5,285 nucleotides of DNA, from positions 1-5,285 of the forward strand of contig JACZIY010000466.1 in NCBI GenBank assembly GCA_014860845.1, written 5' to 3'. Under the pieces are notes generated by a model. It worked only from the letters and a program-made list of their open reading frames with translations, ran no database searches and had not been told where the DNA came from. Of the stretch, positions 1 through 5,141 are shown piece after piece. Source of the stretch: Anaerolineaceae bacterium (GTDB lineage Bacteria > Chloroflexota > Anaerolineae > Anaerolineales > Anaerolineaceae). The position numbers and the translations under genes are program-made. The number at the start of each line of letters is the position of its first letter. The first letter of the stretch is position 1.

Positions 1-717
1 CGCCTGGGCAATGTGGTTTTTGAGTTCAAAAATCTCAACAAGGCCTATGGTGAACGATTGTTGATCGATAACTCTACAGCCGCCATCCCACCCGGTAGCA
101 TTGTGGGTGTGATTGGTCCGAACGGTGCTGGCAAGACCACGTTGCTACGCATGATCACCGGTCAGGAAGAACCCGATAGCGGATCGATCCGCATTGGTGA
201 AACGGTCGACCTGGCCTATGTTGACCAGAGCCGTGATACCCTGAACGGTGAAAATAACATCTGGCAGGAGATCAGTGAAGGCATGGATACGCTTACATTG
301 GGAACCCGCAAGATCAATTCACGCGCTTATGTGGCATCCTTTAACTTCACCGGATCCGATCAACAGAAACAGATCAATATGCTATCAGGTGGCGAGCGAA
401 ATCGCGTGCACCTGGCGAAAGTGCTCAAACTCGGAGCGAATGTCATTCTGTTAGATGAGCCGACCAATGATCTGGATGTGAATACTCTGCGTGCACTGGA
501 GGAAGCTCTGGAATCCTTTGCTGGATGCGCCGTTGTTGTCTCGCATGACCGCTGGTTCCTTGACCGTATAGTGACGCACATCCTCGCTTTTGAAGGGGAT
601 AGCCAGGTCGTCTTCTATGATGGCAACTGGTCGGACTACGATGCAGATCGCCGCAGGCGTTTGGGAATGGCAGCAGACACCCCGCAACCAATCAAATATC
701 GCAGTATTAAACGTTGA
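1..717 (+). CDS. ettA: Energy-dependent translational throttle protein EttA (ABC-F ATPase), C-terminal part, 5' end outside the window
   Basis: This is the second ATP-binding half of an ABC-F protein. The reading frame is open from base 1 (Arg-Leu-Gly-Asn before the GTG at 13), so that GTG is internal and the gene starts upstream of the window. Counting from the Val at 13-15, Walker A GPNGAGKT is at residues 35-42, the signature LSGGE at 124-128, Walker B VILLDEP at 144-150 and the H-switch SHD at 177-179. The stretches [10 protein letters not shown] and GSDQQK, and the ending IKYRSIKR, are typical of the EttA subgroup rather than Uup or YheS. Known role of the family: a cytoplasmic ATPase without membrane domains that binds the ribosomal E site and gates entry into elongation according to ATP/ADP. 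The first ABC domain and the interdomain linker are not visible. All catalytic motifs seen are intact. No clear intrinsic terminator follows, and the next gene begins about 100 bp downstream behind its own promoter region. Confidence 0.95.
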   Translation, partial: RLGNVVFEFKNLNKAYGERLLIDNSTAAIPPGSIVGVIGPNGAGKTTLLRMITGQEEPDSGSIRIGETVDLAYVDQSRDTLNGENNIWQEISEGMDTLTLGTRKINSRAYVASFNFTGSDQQKQINMLSGGERNRVHLAKVLKLGANVILLDEPTNDLDVNTLRALEEALESFAGCAVVVSHDRWFLDRIVTHILAFEGDSQVVFYDGNWSDYDADRRRRLGMAADTPQPIKYRSIKR

Positions 718-732
718 TAAAAGCGTTCAAAC

Positions 733-774
733 TTGTGACAAATATCACTATTCTGATATAAAACAGAGTATTAT
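733..774 (+). promoter_or_regulatory. Candidate promoter region of the DoxX gene
   Basis: Two arrangements are possible. In the first, TTGTGA (733-738) acts as -35 and TATAAA (757-762) as -10 with an 18-base spacer; the palindrome at 734-749 would then lie over the -35 and spacer and act as a repressor site. In the second, TATTAT (769-774) is the -10, the start is near 781, and the palindrome sits near -40, the position of a class II activator site. A perfect TATAAT at 795-800 is too close to the ribosome binding site to be the main -10. A 6-bp inverted repeat CTTATA/TATAAG (778-783 and 789-794) also lies here. Confidence 0.35.
734..749. promoter_or_regulatory. CRP/FNR-superfamily operator-like palindrome upstream of the DoxX gene
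   Basis: The sequence TGTGA-CAAATA-TCACT is an almost perfect match to the TGTGA-N6-TCACA site bound by CRP/FNR-family dimers. The symmetric core GTGA-N6-TCAC is exact. Its centre is about 77 bases before the doxX start codon. The family resemblance is seen in the sequence; which regulator binds (Crp, Fnr, HcpR-like or other) cannot be told from the site. Confidence 0.5.
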
Positions 775-818
775 TATCTTATATATCTTATAAGTATAAT
801 TTTACTAAGGAGTAGAAC

Positions 819-1403
819 ATGGCAACACAAACACAAGTAAAAAACCCTGTACGATTTTCAGATCCGCCGATTGCCAATACCCTCTTGAACAGCACGCGCT
901 GGTCATGGTTATGGCTGGTTGCGCGTCTGTATCTTGGTTACACCTGGTTAAACTCAGGACTGGGTAAGATATCCAATCCCGCCTGGGTACAGAATGGCGA
1001 AGCATTGAAAGGTTTCTGGGAACGCGCTGTATTGATCCCCGATGCACCTGCCCGTCCAGCCATTTCCTTCGATTGGTACCGTACCTTCCTGCAGACGATG
1101 CTGGATAGCGGTTCTTACACCTGGTTCGCCAAACTGGTCGTCGCCGGTGAGATCCTGATCGGTGTCGCACTGATCCTGGGTATATTCACCGGTATCGCAG
1201 CTTTCTTTGGTGGCTTCTTGAATTGGAACTTTATGATGGCTGGAACCGCCAGCACCAATCCGGTACTGTTCACCATCTCCATTCTGCTGATCCTGGCCTG
1301 GAAAACCGCTGGTTGGATTGGCCTGGATCGCTGGATCCTGCCCGCCCTCGGTACGCCCTGGCAGCCTGGCAGGTTGTTTGGAAAGGAAAAAAATAGCGGG
1401 TAG
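819..1403 (+). CDS. DoxX/DoxD-family membrane protein (TQO small-subunit-like)
   Basis: A 194-residue integral membrane protein. The start is set by AAGGAG at 807-812, six bases before ATG. Hydrophobic segments lie at about residues 28-48, 103-122, 122-142 and 148-168, the four-helix layout of DoxX proteins. Family-type motifs are visible: RLYLGYTWLNSGLGK (36-50), with Arg36, Gly40, Trp43, Gly47 and Lys50 in the usual pattern; GEILIG around Glu111; NWNFMMAGTASTNP (135-148); and GLDRWILP near the end. DoxD is the small subunit of archaeal thiosulfate:quinone oxidoreductase, but most bacterial DoxX relatives have no proven reaction. A role in membrane redox or quinone chemistry is inference, and no DoxA partner is present here. 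A CRP/FNR-like site upstream would fit redox or carbon control. The gene is followed by a strong hairpin and is probably monocistronic. The last codons run into a heptamer repeat. Confidence 0.88.
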   Translation: MATQTQVKNPVRFSDPPIANTLLNSTRWSWLWLVARLYLGYTWLNSGLGKISNPAWVQNGEALKGFWERAVLIPDAPARPAISFDWYRTFLQTMLDSGSYTWFAKLVVAGEILIGVALILGIFTGIAAFFGGFLNWNFMMAGTASTNPVLFTISILLILAWKTAGWIGLDRWILPALGTPWQPGRLFGKEKNSG

Positions 1404-1425
1404 CGGGTAGCTGGTAGCCGGTAGC
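1394..1425 (+). repeat. Heptamer tandem repeat TAGCNGG, about 4.5 copies, across the doxX stop codon
   Basis: The units TAGCGGG, TAGCGGG, TAGCTGG, TAGCCGG and a final TAGC follow one another without gaps. The first unit encodes the last residues of the DoxX protein, and the TAG of the second unit is its stop codon. The fifth base of the unit is the variable one. Loss or gain of a whole unit after the first would leave the protein end unchanged. It resembles the short tandemly repeated heptamers known in some bacterial genomes. Confidence 0.8.
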
Positions 1426-1441
1426 TTATTTTTTTAATAGT

Positions 1442-1473
1442 AAAGTTCTTGAGAACATGATCTCAGGAACTTT
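1442..1473. terminator. Strong hairpin, probable terminator of the DoxX gene
   Basis: AAAGTTCTTGAGA (1442-1454) pairs with TCTCAGGAACTTT (1461-1473) over 13 positions with a single G-U pair and a six-base loop. The right arm runs into TTTT, and a T-rich stretch (1426-1437) lies on the other side, so it could end transcription in both directions. It begins 38 bases after the doxX stop codon. Confidence 0.7.
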
Positions 1474-1523
1474 TGTATTAATCATTGCATTGCACTTTGT
1501 AATTGTTAGGCTGAAGGCTTAAT

Positions 1524-1554
1524 AAAAGTCTGAACAGGGATTTACAGGATTTTT
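1524..1554 (+). repeat. Dispersed repeat 'GTCTGAACAGGGATTTACAGGAT', copy A
   Basis: This copy contains the 13-mer core GGATTTACAGGAT (1538-1550), preceded by GTCTGAACAG and bordered by A and T runs. An inverted copy with nearly the same flanks (TCTGAAC, the core, then TTTT) lies at 5142-5171. Repeats of this kind are, to my recollection, common between genes in many environmental bacterial genomes; their function is unknown. Confidence 0.7.
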
Positions 1555-1613
1555 CGAAGTCTGGTTGGCAAGGTGATTTCGCTGGTAAGGATTGATGGAC
1601 GTTCGGATTTGAT

Positions 1614-1630
1614 GACAGGATTTACAGGAT
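1614..1630 (+). repeat. Dispersed repeat GACAGGATTTACAGGAT, copy B
   Basis: A second direct copy of the core GGATTTACAGGAT (1618-1630), exactly 80 bases after the core of copy A. The segment between them also holds AGGATTGATGG, which looks like a further decayed unit. The inverted counterpart is at 5066-5082. Confidence 0.65.
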
Positions 1631-1650
1631 GGACTATGATGGTGGCTTAT

Positions 1651-1661
1651 GGTGCAACGCA
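1651..1661 (+). repeat. GGTGCAACGCA short repeat, copy 1
   Basis: An exact 11-base match to 1761-1771. Related shapes are at 1486-1496 (TGCATTGCACT), 1831-1845 (reverse, decayed), 4773-4780 and 5046-5059 (GAGTGCAATGCACC). Several of these are close to palindromic. Confidence 0.5.
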
Positions 1662-1760
1662 ATTGGGGATGGGGAGGCTTTGTTGAATGGAAATGAGATT
1701 TGGAGTAAAAAATTATTCAGAAGTGGATTTCAACTATGCTTAACTGCTTGACCAAACTCA

Positions 1761-1845
1761 GGTGCAACGCACTTTTGGACTAATGATCAACGGATGTGTT
1801 GTTCCATTCGGATGTTTCATGACGATCCCCAAGTGCAGCGAACCT
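1761..1845. repeat. GGTGCAACGCACTT repeat, copy 2, with decayed inverted partner
   Basis: AGGTGCAACGCACTT (1760-1774) faces AAGTGCAGCGAACCT (1831-1845). The two outer ends match as an inverted repeat with mismatches in the middle (11 of 15 positions). The 56 bases between them show no gene. It may be a degenerate small palindromic element. Confidence 0.4.
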
Positions 1846-1852
1846 AAAATGA

Positions 1853-1881
1853 TTGTCTTTCTCCCCATTCCAGAGTAGAAT
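1853..1881 (+). promoter_or_regulatory. Candidate sigma-70-type promoter for the DUF1059 gene
   Basis: TTGTCT (1853-1858) and TAGAAT (1876-1881) are separated by exactly 17 bases and match the consensus at 4 of 6 and 5 of 6 positions. Transcription would start near 1888 and give a leader of about 90 bases. Confidence 0.45.
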
Positions 1882-1926
1882 GAATTCAATTCAACAATTA
1901 ATTAATCCTCTCGTTCTGCCATTTGC

Positions 1927-1964
1927 GTATTTCCAGGCTACGAGACAACGGATGATGGAAATAC
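1927..1964 (+). promoter_or_regulatory. Inverted repeat in the leader of the DUF1059 gene
   Basis: GTATTTCC (1927-1934) and GGAAATAC (1957-1964) form a perfect 8-bp stem around a 22-base loop, ending seven bases before the GAGGAAA ribosome binding site (1971-1977). It could be an RNA leader stem or a protein binding site. No known riboswitch pattern is recognised. Confidence 0.35.
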
Positions 1965-1979
1965 CCTAATGAGGAAAAG

Positions 1980-2183
1980 ATGTTATATAAATATGCATGC
2001 AAAAGTATGGGCTTGATTTGCCCATTTATGGTTACCGGCATTACAGAAGAAGAAGTGACTCAGAAGGCACTGCAACACGTGCTTGAAAATCACACCAAAG
2101 ACTTCAATAGTATTAAAACACCTGAGGAAATCCAGCGGATGGAACAGGCCTTAGCCAGGTCTACCAGAGTCGTGGTGGGGTAA
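1980..2183 (+). CDS. DUF1059 family small protein
   Basis: A 67-residue soluble protein, the normal size for this family. The start ATG follows GAGGAAA (1971-1977). The N-terminal part reads YKYACKSMGLICPF, then VTGITEEEV and an alternating helix with HVLENH. Cys7, Cys14, His33 and His38 are arranged as C-x6-C and H-x4-H, the conserved pattern of DUF1059 proteins, and could bind a metal such as zinc; that is inference. The C-terminal half (residues 40-67) is a charged helix not strongly typical of the family. No function is established for DUF1059. The gene stands alone on the plus strand, with its own candidate promoter, and faces the PLD-like gene tail to tail across the hairpin array. Confidence 0.85.
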   Translation: MLYKYACKSMGLICPFMVTGITEEEVTQKALQHVLENHTKDFNSIKTPEEIQRMEQALARSTRVVVG

Positions 2184-2207
2184 GGACTTCGACGTTGGTT
2201 TCATCAC

Positions 2208-2366
2208 TCCGTGGATTCAAATCCACGGATAGACAGAATCCAAACCTGTTCAAACAGGTTGAAGAATCCCATGAATACTAATCTCCTGGCCTGATTCAAT
2301 CCTTTTCAAAGGATTTGAAGATGGGTATCCTATGAATACCTATCCTGTGGATTGATTCATAGGATA
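2208..2366. repeat. Array of four hairpins made of diverged tandem units
   Basis: H1: TCCGTGGAT (2208-2216) pairs with ATCCACGGA (2221-2229), loop TCAA. H2: AACCTGT (2243-2249) with ACAGGTT (2254-2260), loop TCAA. H3: AATCCTT (2298-2304) with AAGGATT (2309-2315), loop TTCA. H4: TATCCTATGAAT (2326-2337) with ATTCATAGGATA (2355-2366), a perfect 12-bp stem whose 17-base loop contains a small inner hairpin ATCC-TGT-GGAT. Bases 2241-2296 and 2297-2357 align as a tandem duplication (shared TTCAAA, TTGAAGA, ATGAATAC, CCTG, TGATT). GATTCA recurs at 2214, 2293 and 2354. The hairpins lie between two convergent genes. None is followed by a clear T-run, so they are not ordinary intrinsic terminators. Confidence 0.75.
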
Positions 2367-2427
2367 AGTGGCGAAACTAACGATATTGGGCAAAGAAGAA
2401 TTGAACCCCAAACGCGACAAACCTGAA

Positions 2428-4098
2428 CTAACAGTCATCCCCCGACCGCGCAAAACACACCCTCCGGCGTGATCGTGGTGTATTGCCAAAGTAATCCCGC
2501 CACCAGTCGTCGGTGCGCAATGGCTTGGGGGGATCATCAGGCTTGCGCCACTGCAGGGATTCACGGAAGGCGAAGTGGCTGTACAGGCGCATGAACTCAC
2601 CCAGGTAGATATCGGCCACACGCGTGTTGCCACGCAAGACGAGCATATTCTCATCATTACGAATGGTAGACGCTTCGCTGAAGTTAGCAGACCCACAGAT
2701 CACGATCGGATCATCCCCCAGCGGGTCGACCAGCATGAACTTGTTGTGGACGTAGCGCACATGTGAGTTCAATCCACTCAGGCGTTCCTGGAGCCAGCCA
2801 TCGACTTCGTTATTACGAATGAAATCCCCTACTGCAAAGACATTCTCCGGCATATTGCGTAGCAGTTGTATCTTATCTTCTTCGGCTTTCTTTTCTGGTC
2901 CTGCTTTCATTGAGCGTGTCTTCTGCTCCAGCAAGGCAAACCGCAGAGGTGCCTGGGCAGTTGCGTACACATCCTTGAAGACATCAGGCATCCCGAAAGC
3001 AAAAGTCATGAACAGGCTGTCGGTTGCATTGCGACCAAGGTCAGCGTACCAGCTGAGTGCATCCAGGCTCTTGCGCGGGCTGAAGAGGGCGGTTGTCCCC
3101 GGCGCTGGGACCCCAATAGGCAGCGGGGTGAGGGCTTCGACGCTGTTTTTCAACGGGGTCGAGGTGGGATCCGCAGCCAGGGCGTTCCAATAATCGAGGA
3201 ACTGCTGTGCAATCAACGGGTCCTCAACCACATGAGCAACGTTGGAATGCCCGTAAATACCGCCTTCGGTAAAGTTGGTGCCACCGGTCCAGACCGATTG
3301 GGGAGTGCCGTTATGCAACTTGACGATGAATTTGTTGTGTGAGATGTAGGATTTGGGCTGAGTTCTTTGGAAGCTTACACCAGGGAGATCGAGTCCCAGC
3401 GCCTGCAGAGTGGCGATATTCTTCAGTTTGGGATTGTCCTGACGGGCATCGTAGACGAACTTCACATCCACACCCGCATCCAGGGCTTCTTTGATGACAT
3501 TCAGAAAGCGCTCATAGTAGAACTCATAAGCAGCAATGCACAGGCTATCGACACCTGGGACGCAGGATCGTACAAAATCCTCGAGAGCTTCATTCAGGCC
3601 GCGCGAGAGCCACTCGTAGGCTTTGCGATTGGGGATGTCATCCGGTGGGTTATCGCCAAAACGGTTAATATACGCCTGGGATCCGGATACCCCACGGTTG
3701 AAGTAGACATCATGAGCATCCGCACGAATTATCTCGGTGGCAATCGGTACGCTGGTACTGGCGAAGTCGGTCAGATTTTGTGGGGTGCCTTTTTTGGCGG
3801 TGATAGTGTAAATGTACTCGTGACCCGGTTTAACCGAGTAATCCGCCCATTGAAAAGATTGGATCGGGTGGTCGCGGGTGGAGTACGACGATCCGGATGG
3901 GAAACCCGGATCAGTCTCAGTGAAGCATTTACTGGCAGAGAGGTAGTAGGTTTCGTTCTCGGTCAGGTCCTGGCGGTGGATCGAGAAACCGAGCAGACCC
4001 TCGCAATCTTCTTCCAGCAGATCAAAGCCTAGCATGACGACATAGGTGCCGGCGATGGCGTGCACACGCAGTCCGTTGGTGGTTTGGGTTATTCGCAT
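2428..4098 (-). CDS. Phospholipase D-like protein with N-terminal fibronectin-III-like domain
   Basis: A 556-residue protein. GGAGG (4104-4108) five bases before ATG fixes the start. Residues 1-120 look like a beta-sandwich of fibronectin type III kind (GFSIHRQDLTE, PIQSFQWADYSVKPGHEYIYTI). Residues about 155-305 form the first PLD domain, with HNK at 254-256 and TGGTNFTEGG at 271-280. Residues about 340-515 form the second, with HNKFMLVD at 451-458, GSANFSEAS at 469-477 and Glu483. The second HKD motif is canonical. In the first, the aspartate position holds Leu261. PLD-superfamily enzymes use two HKD motifs to make one active site and cleave phosphodiesters in lipids or nucleic acids; the substrate here is not known. 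I see no signal peptide or membrane helix, so it is probably cytoplasmic. The ending RRRVCFARSGDDC is unusual and contains two cysteines. The gene has its own promoter and converges on DUF1059. Confidence 0.88.
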   Translation of the reverse strand: MRITQTTNGLRVHAIAGTYVVMLGFDLLEEDCEGLLGFSIHRQDLTENETYYLSASKCFTETDPGFPSGSSYSTRDHPIQSFQWADYSVKPGHEYIYTITAKKGTPQNLTDFASTSVPIATEIIRADAHDVYFNRGVSGSQAYINRFGDNPPDDIPNRKAYEWLSRGLNEALEDFVRSCVPGVDSLCIAAYEFYYERFLNVIKEALDAGVDVKFVYDARQDNPKLKNIATLQALGLDLPGVSFQRTQPKSYISHNKFIVKLHNGTPQSVWTGGTNFTEGGIYGHSNVAHVVEDPLIAQQFLDYWNALAADPTSTPLKNSVEALTPLPIGVPAPGTTALFSPRKSLDALSWYADLGRNATDSLFMTFAFGMPDVFKDVYATAQAPLRFALLEQKTRSMKAGPEKKAEEDKIQLLRNMPENVFAVGDFIRNNEVDGWLQERLSGLNSHVRYVHNKFMLVDPLGDDPIVICGSANFSEASTIRNDENMLVLRGNTRVADIYLGEFMRLYSHFAFRESLQWRKPDDPPKPLRTDDWWRDYFGNTPRSRRRVCFARSGDDC

Positions 4099-4137
4099 GA
4101 GAACCTCCGAGAAGATAGATATCTGATGAGTAAATCC

Positions 4138-4166
4138 ATTGTATAGCTATCGAAGTGCTGACACAA
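4138..4166 (-). promoter_or_regulatory. Candidate promoter of the PLD-like gene
   Basis: On the minus strand TTGTGT (4166-4161) and TACAAT (4143-4138) stand 17 bases apart. The -10 matches at 5 of 6 positions, the -35 at 3 of 6. The start would be near 4131, giving a leader of about 30 bases ahead of the ribosome binding site. It lies directly downstream of the stop codon of the remnant frame. Confidence 0.45.
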
Positions 4167-4168
4167 GA

Positions 4169-4378
4169 CTACGTAACAGTCGGATCAACAAGGTAATGGG
4201 GATCAGCCAGGATCAATTTGTCCAGATCTACCACACGTCTGGAGAAGTTCGGGTTGTGAAGGTAGAAAATAACTCCGCCATTGATCTTTACTAAAAGCAA
4301 GGCTTTAAAACGCCCCGGGAAATTAGCGAACTGGGATATTTGGTGATGAGAAAGCAGCTTTAGAATTGACCTATGACT
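4169..4378 (-). pseudogene. Open minus-strand frame without ATG, likely remnant of a gene
   Basis: The frame that ends in TAG at 4169-4171 is open back to a TAA at 4430-4432, but contains no ATG. Its predicted peptide looks like real protein: FANFPGRFKALLLVKINGG, then VIFYLHNPNFSRR, then VVDLDKLILADPHYLVDP and TVT. A beta-strand-like pattern followed by a charged helix is plausible. Possible starts are TTG at 4300-4298 (43 residues) and GTG further in, neither with a good ribosome binding site. It sits between the lipoprotein and PLD genes on the same strand. I do not recognise the family. It is most likely the 3' end of a decayed gene; the less likely choice is a small gene using TTG, or chance. 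Confidence 0.3.
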
Positions 4379-4382
4379 GAAA

Positions 4383-4688
4383 TTATTCTTCGTAGTTAAG
4401 AATATATTGAATACATTCTTTTTTAGTGGTTATGGAAGGATCCTCGAGACTCTCCCTAAATGGTTCATATCCACATAGAGAGACGAAGGCTGTGGCCTTT
4501 TCAGTTTGTAAATATGAAACACAGGCTCCAATGAAAGCTGGTGGGTAATCAGGAGCACTTATTAATAAATCGTTATATATTTCTTTACACCTGGGTGAGT
4601 ATTCTTGAGGTTCGTCTGGAAGCTCAATACAGGATGCTAATAAAGCTGCTGCTATGAATAATAATAAAATAACATTCAACTTTTTCAT
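4383..4688 (-). CDS. Small cysteine-rich lipoprotein of unknown function
   Basis: A 101-residue secreted lipoprotein. The chosen start is the second of two adjacent ATGs (4688-4686), since GGAG lies six bases before it and the product then begins MKKL; an ATG at 4700 would add four residues but has no ribosome binding site. A signal peptide with Lys2, Lys3 and a hydrophobic core ends in the lipobox LLASC, so Cys20 should be lipid-modified. The mature part of about 82 residues has four more cysteines (34, 56, 72, 92), enough for two disulfides outside the membrane. CVSY (56-59) and CIQY (92-95) repeat a C-[VI]-x-Y-[LI] pattern 36 residues apart and suggest a short duplicated helix. The gene is visibly more AT-rich than its neighbours, a hint of separate origin. 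No family is recognised. It stands alone or is weakly linked to the frames downstream. Confidence 0.75.
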   Translation of the reverse strand: MKKLNVILLLFIAAALLASCIELPDEPQEYSPRCKEIYNDLLISAPDYPPAFIGACVSYLQTEKATAFVSLCGYEPFRESLEDPSITTKKECIQYILNYEE

Positions 4689-4834
4689 CATTGACTCCAT
4701 ATCAATTGGGTTAACAATTTCTGTCGGTACTATTGCCTTTAAGAGGAAATAAACCAGCTTAGAGCCGGTCTTGGTGCAATGAAATCAATTTGAGCGTCGA
4801 GACTTCTATTTTGTGTAGTGTTTCCGACTGGATG

Positions 4835-4865
4835 AACAGGTGACAATAGATTTCAACCACCTGTT
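4835..4865 (-). promoter_or_regulatory. Hairpin at the 5' end of the presumed lipoprotein transcript
   Basis: AACAGGTG (4835-4842) and CACCTGTT (4858-4865) form a perfect 8-bp stem with a 15-base loop. If the promoter at 4872-4899 is real, transcription would begin at the outer edge of this stem, so the mRNA would carry a 5'-terminal hairpin. No T-run follows on either strand, so it is not a typical terminator. Confidence 0.4.
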
Positions 4866-4871
4866 AGTTTC

Positions 4872-4899
4872 ATTATACAGAAAAATGCCTTGTTATGAA
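4872..4899 (-). promoter_or_regulatory. Candidate promoter of the lipoprotein gene
   Basis: On the minus strand a perfect TATAAT (4877-4872) is preceded by TTCATA (4899-4894) with a 16-base spacer. The start would be near 4865, leaving a leader of about 175 bases before the chosen ATG. The surrounding sequence is AT-rich, so a chance match is possible. Confidence 0.4.
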
Positions 4900-4966
4900 A
4901 TGATCAAATACTTTTTATTGTGTTTTTATAAAAAAATTGTCCTCCCTGGAAAATTCTTTTGATGAC

Positions 4967-5005
4967 ATTAGTATAGCATTAGTTATTATTTCATTACTAA
5001 TTAGT
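4967..5005. repeat. Three ATTAGT motifs at helical spacing, the last within a palindrome
   Basis: ATTAGT occurs at 4967-4972, 4978-4983 and 5000-5005, at steps of 11 and 22 bases, that is on the same face of the DNA helix. The third is half of a perfect palindrome ACTAATTAGT (4996-5005). It could be a binding site for a regulator, but the region is AT-rich and chance cannot be excluded. Confidence 0.3.
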
Positions 5006-5065
5006 CCGAATATTTCATTGCAGGTTTTGTTTAAATTGTTTACAAGAGTGCAATGCACCGGGGGA

Positions 5066-5082
5066 ATCCTGTAAATCCTGAC
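5066..5082 (-). repeat. Dispersed repeat, inverted copy B'
   Basis: ATCCTGTAAATCC (5066-5078) is the exact reverse complement of the core at 1618-1630, followed by TGAC in place of TGTC. It is preceded by GAGTGCAATGCACC (5046-5059), a member of the other short motif family, which also neighbours copy B on the left side. Confidence 0.65.
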
Positions 5083-5141
5083 ACGAGATGCCGCAAACCA
5101 GTTATTTTCTAATGGAAAAGATCCATGCTATCCAAATATTT

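Larger units (their letters stand above)
1474..1852. other. Gene-free intergenic stretch with dispersed short repeats
   Basis: No open frame with a start, ribosome binding site and recognisable protein was found on either strand. The stretch holds two copies of the GGATTTACAGGAT element and several GGTGCAACGCA-type motifs, and otherwise looks non-coding with frequent stops. Confidence 0.6.

Noticed and set aside
718..818. ettA and doxX as one operon
   Set aside because: About 100 bases with an operator-like palindrome and promoter-like boxes separate them, so independent transcription is more likely.
805..1170. A 121-codon minus-strand frame opposite doxX
   Set aside because: Shadow of the DoxX gene; arginine- and serine-rich translation without family features.
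2211..2226. GTGGATTCAAATCCAC looks like a tRNA T-arm
   Set aside because: The stem-loop is one base too short for a 5-7-5 T-arm, and no acceptor, D or anticodon arm is found upstream.
2208..2366. Integron attC site or CRISPR array
   Set aside because: The unit length of about 56-61 bases recalls attC, but no RYYYAAC/GTTRRRY core pair is found and no integrase is nearby. Units are contiguous and diverged, without the identical repeats and unique spacers of CRISPR.
2326..2366. Intrinsic terminator for the PLD or DUF1059 gene
   Set aside because: The 12-bp stem is strong, but no T-run follows on either strand, so it is listed as part of the hairpin array only.
3367..4032. A 221-codon open frame on the plus strand opposite the PLD gene
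   Set aside because: It lies wholly inside the PLD-like gene on the other strand, has no good ribosome binding site, and its translation shows no recognisable motif; the PLD frame has clear HKD motifs.
4383..4700. Lipoprotein start at the ATG of 4700
   Set aside because: No ribosome binding site precedes it, while GGAG within its first codons is correctly placed for the ATG at 4688.
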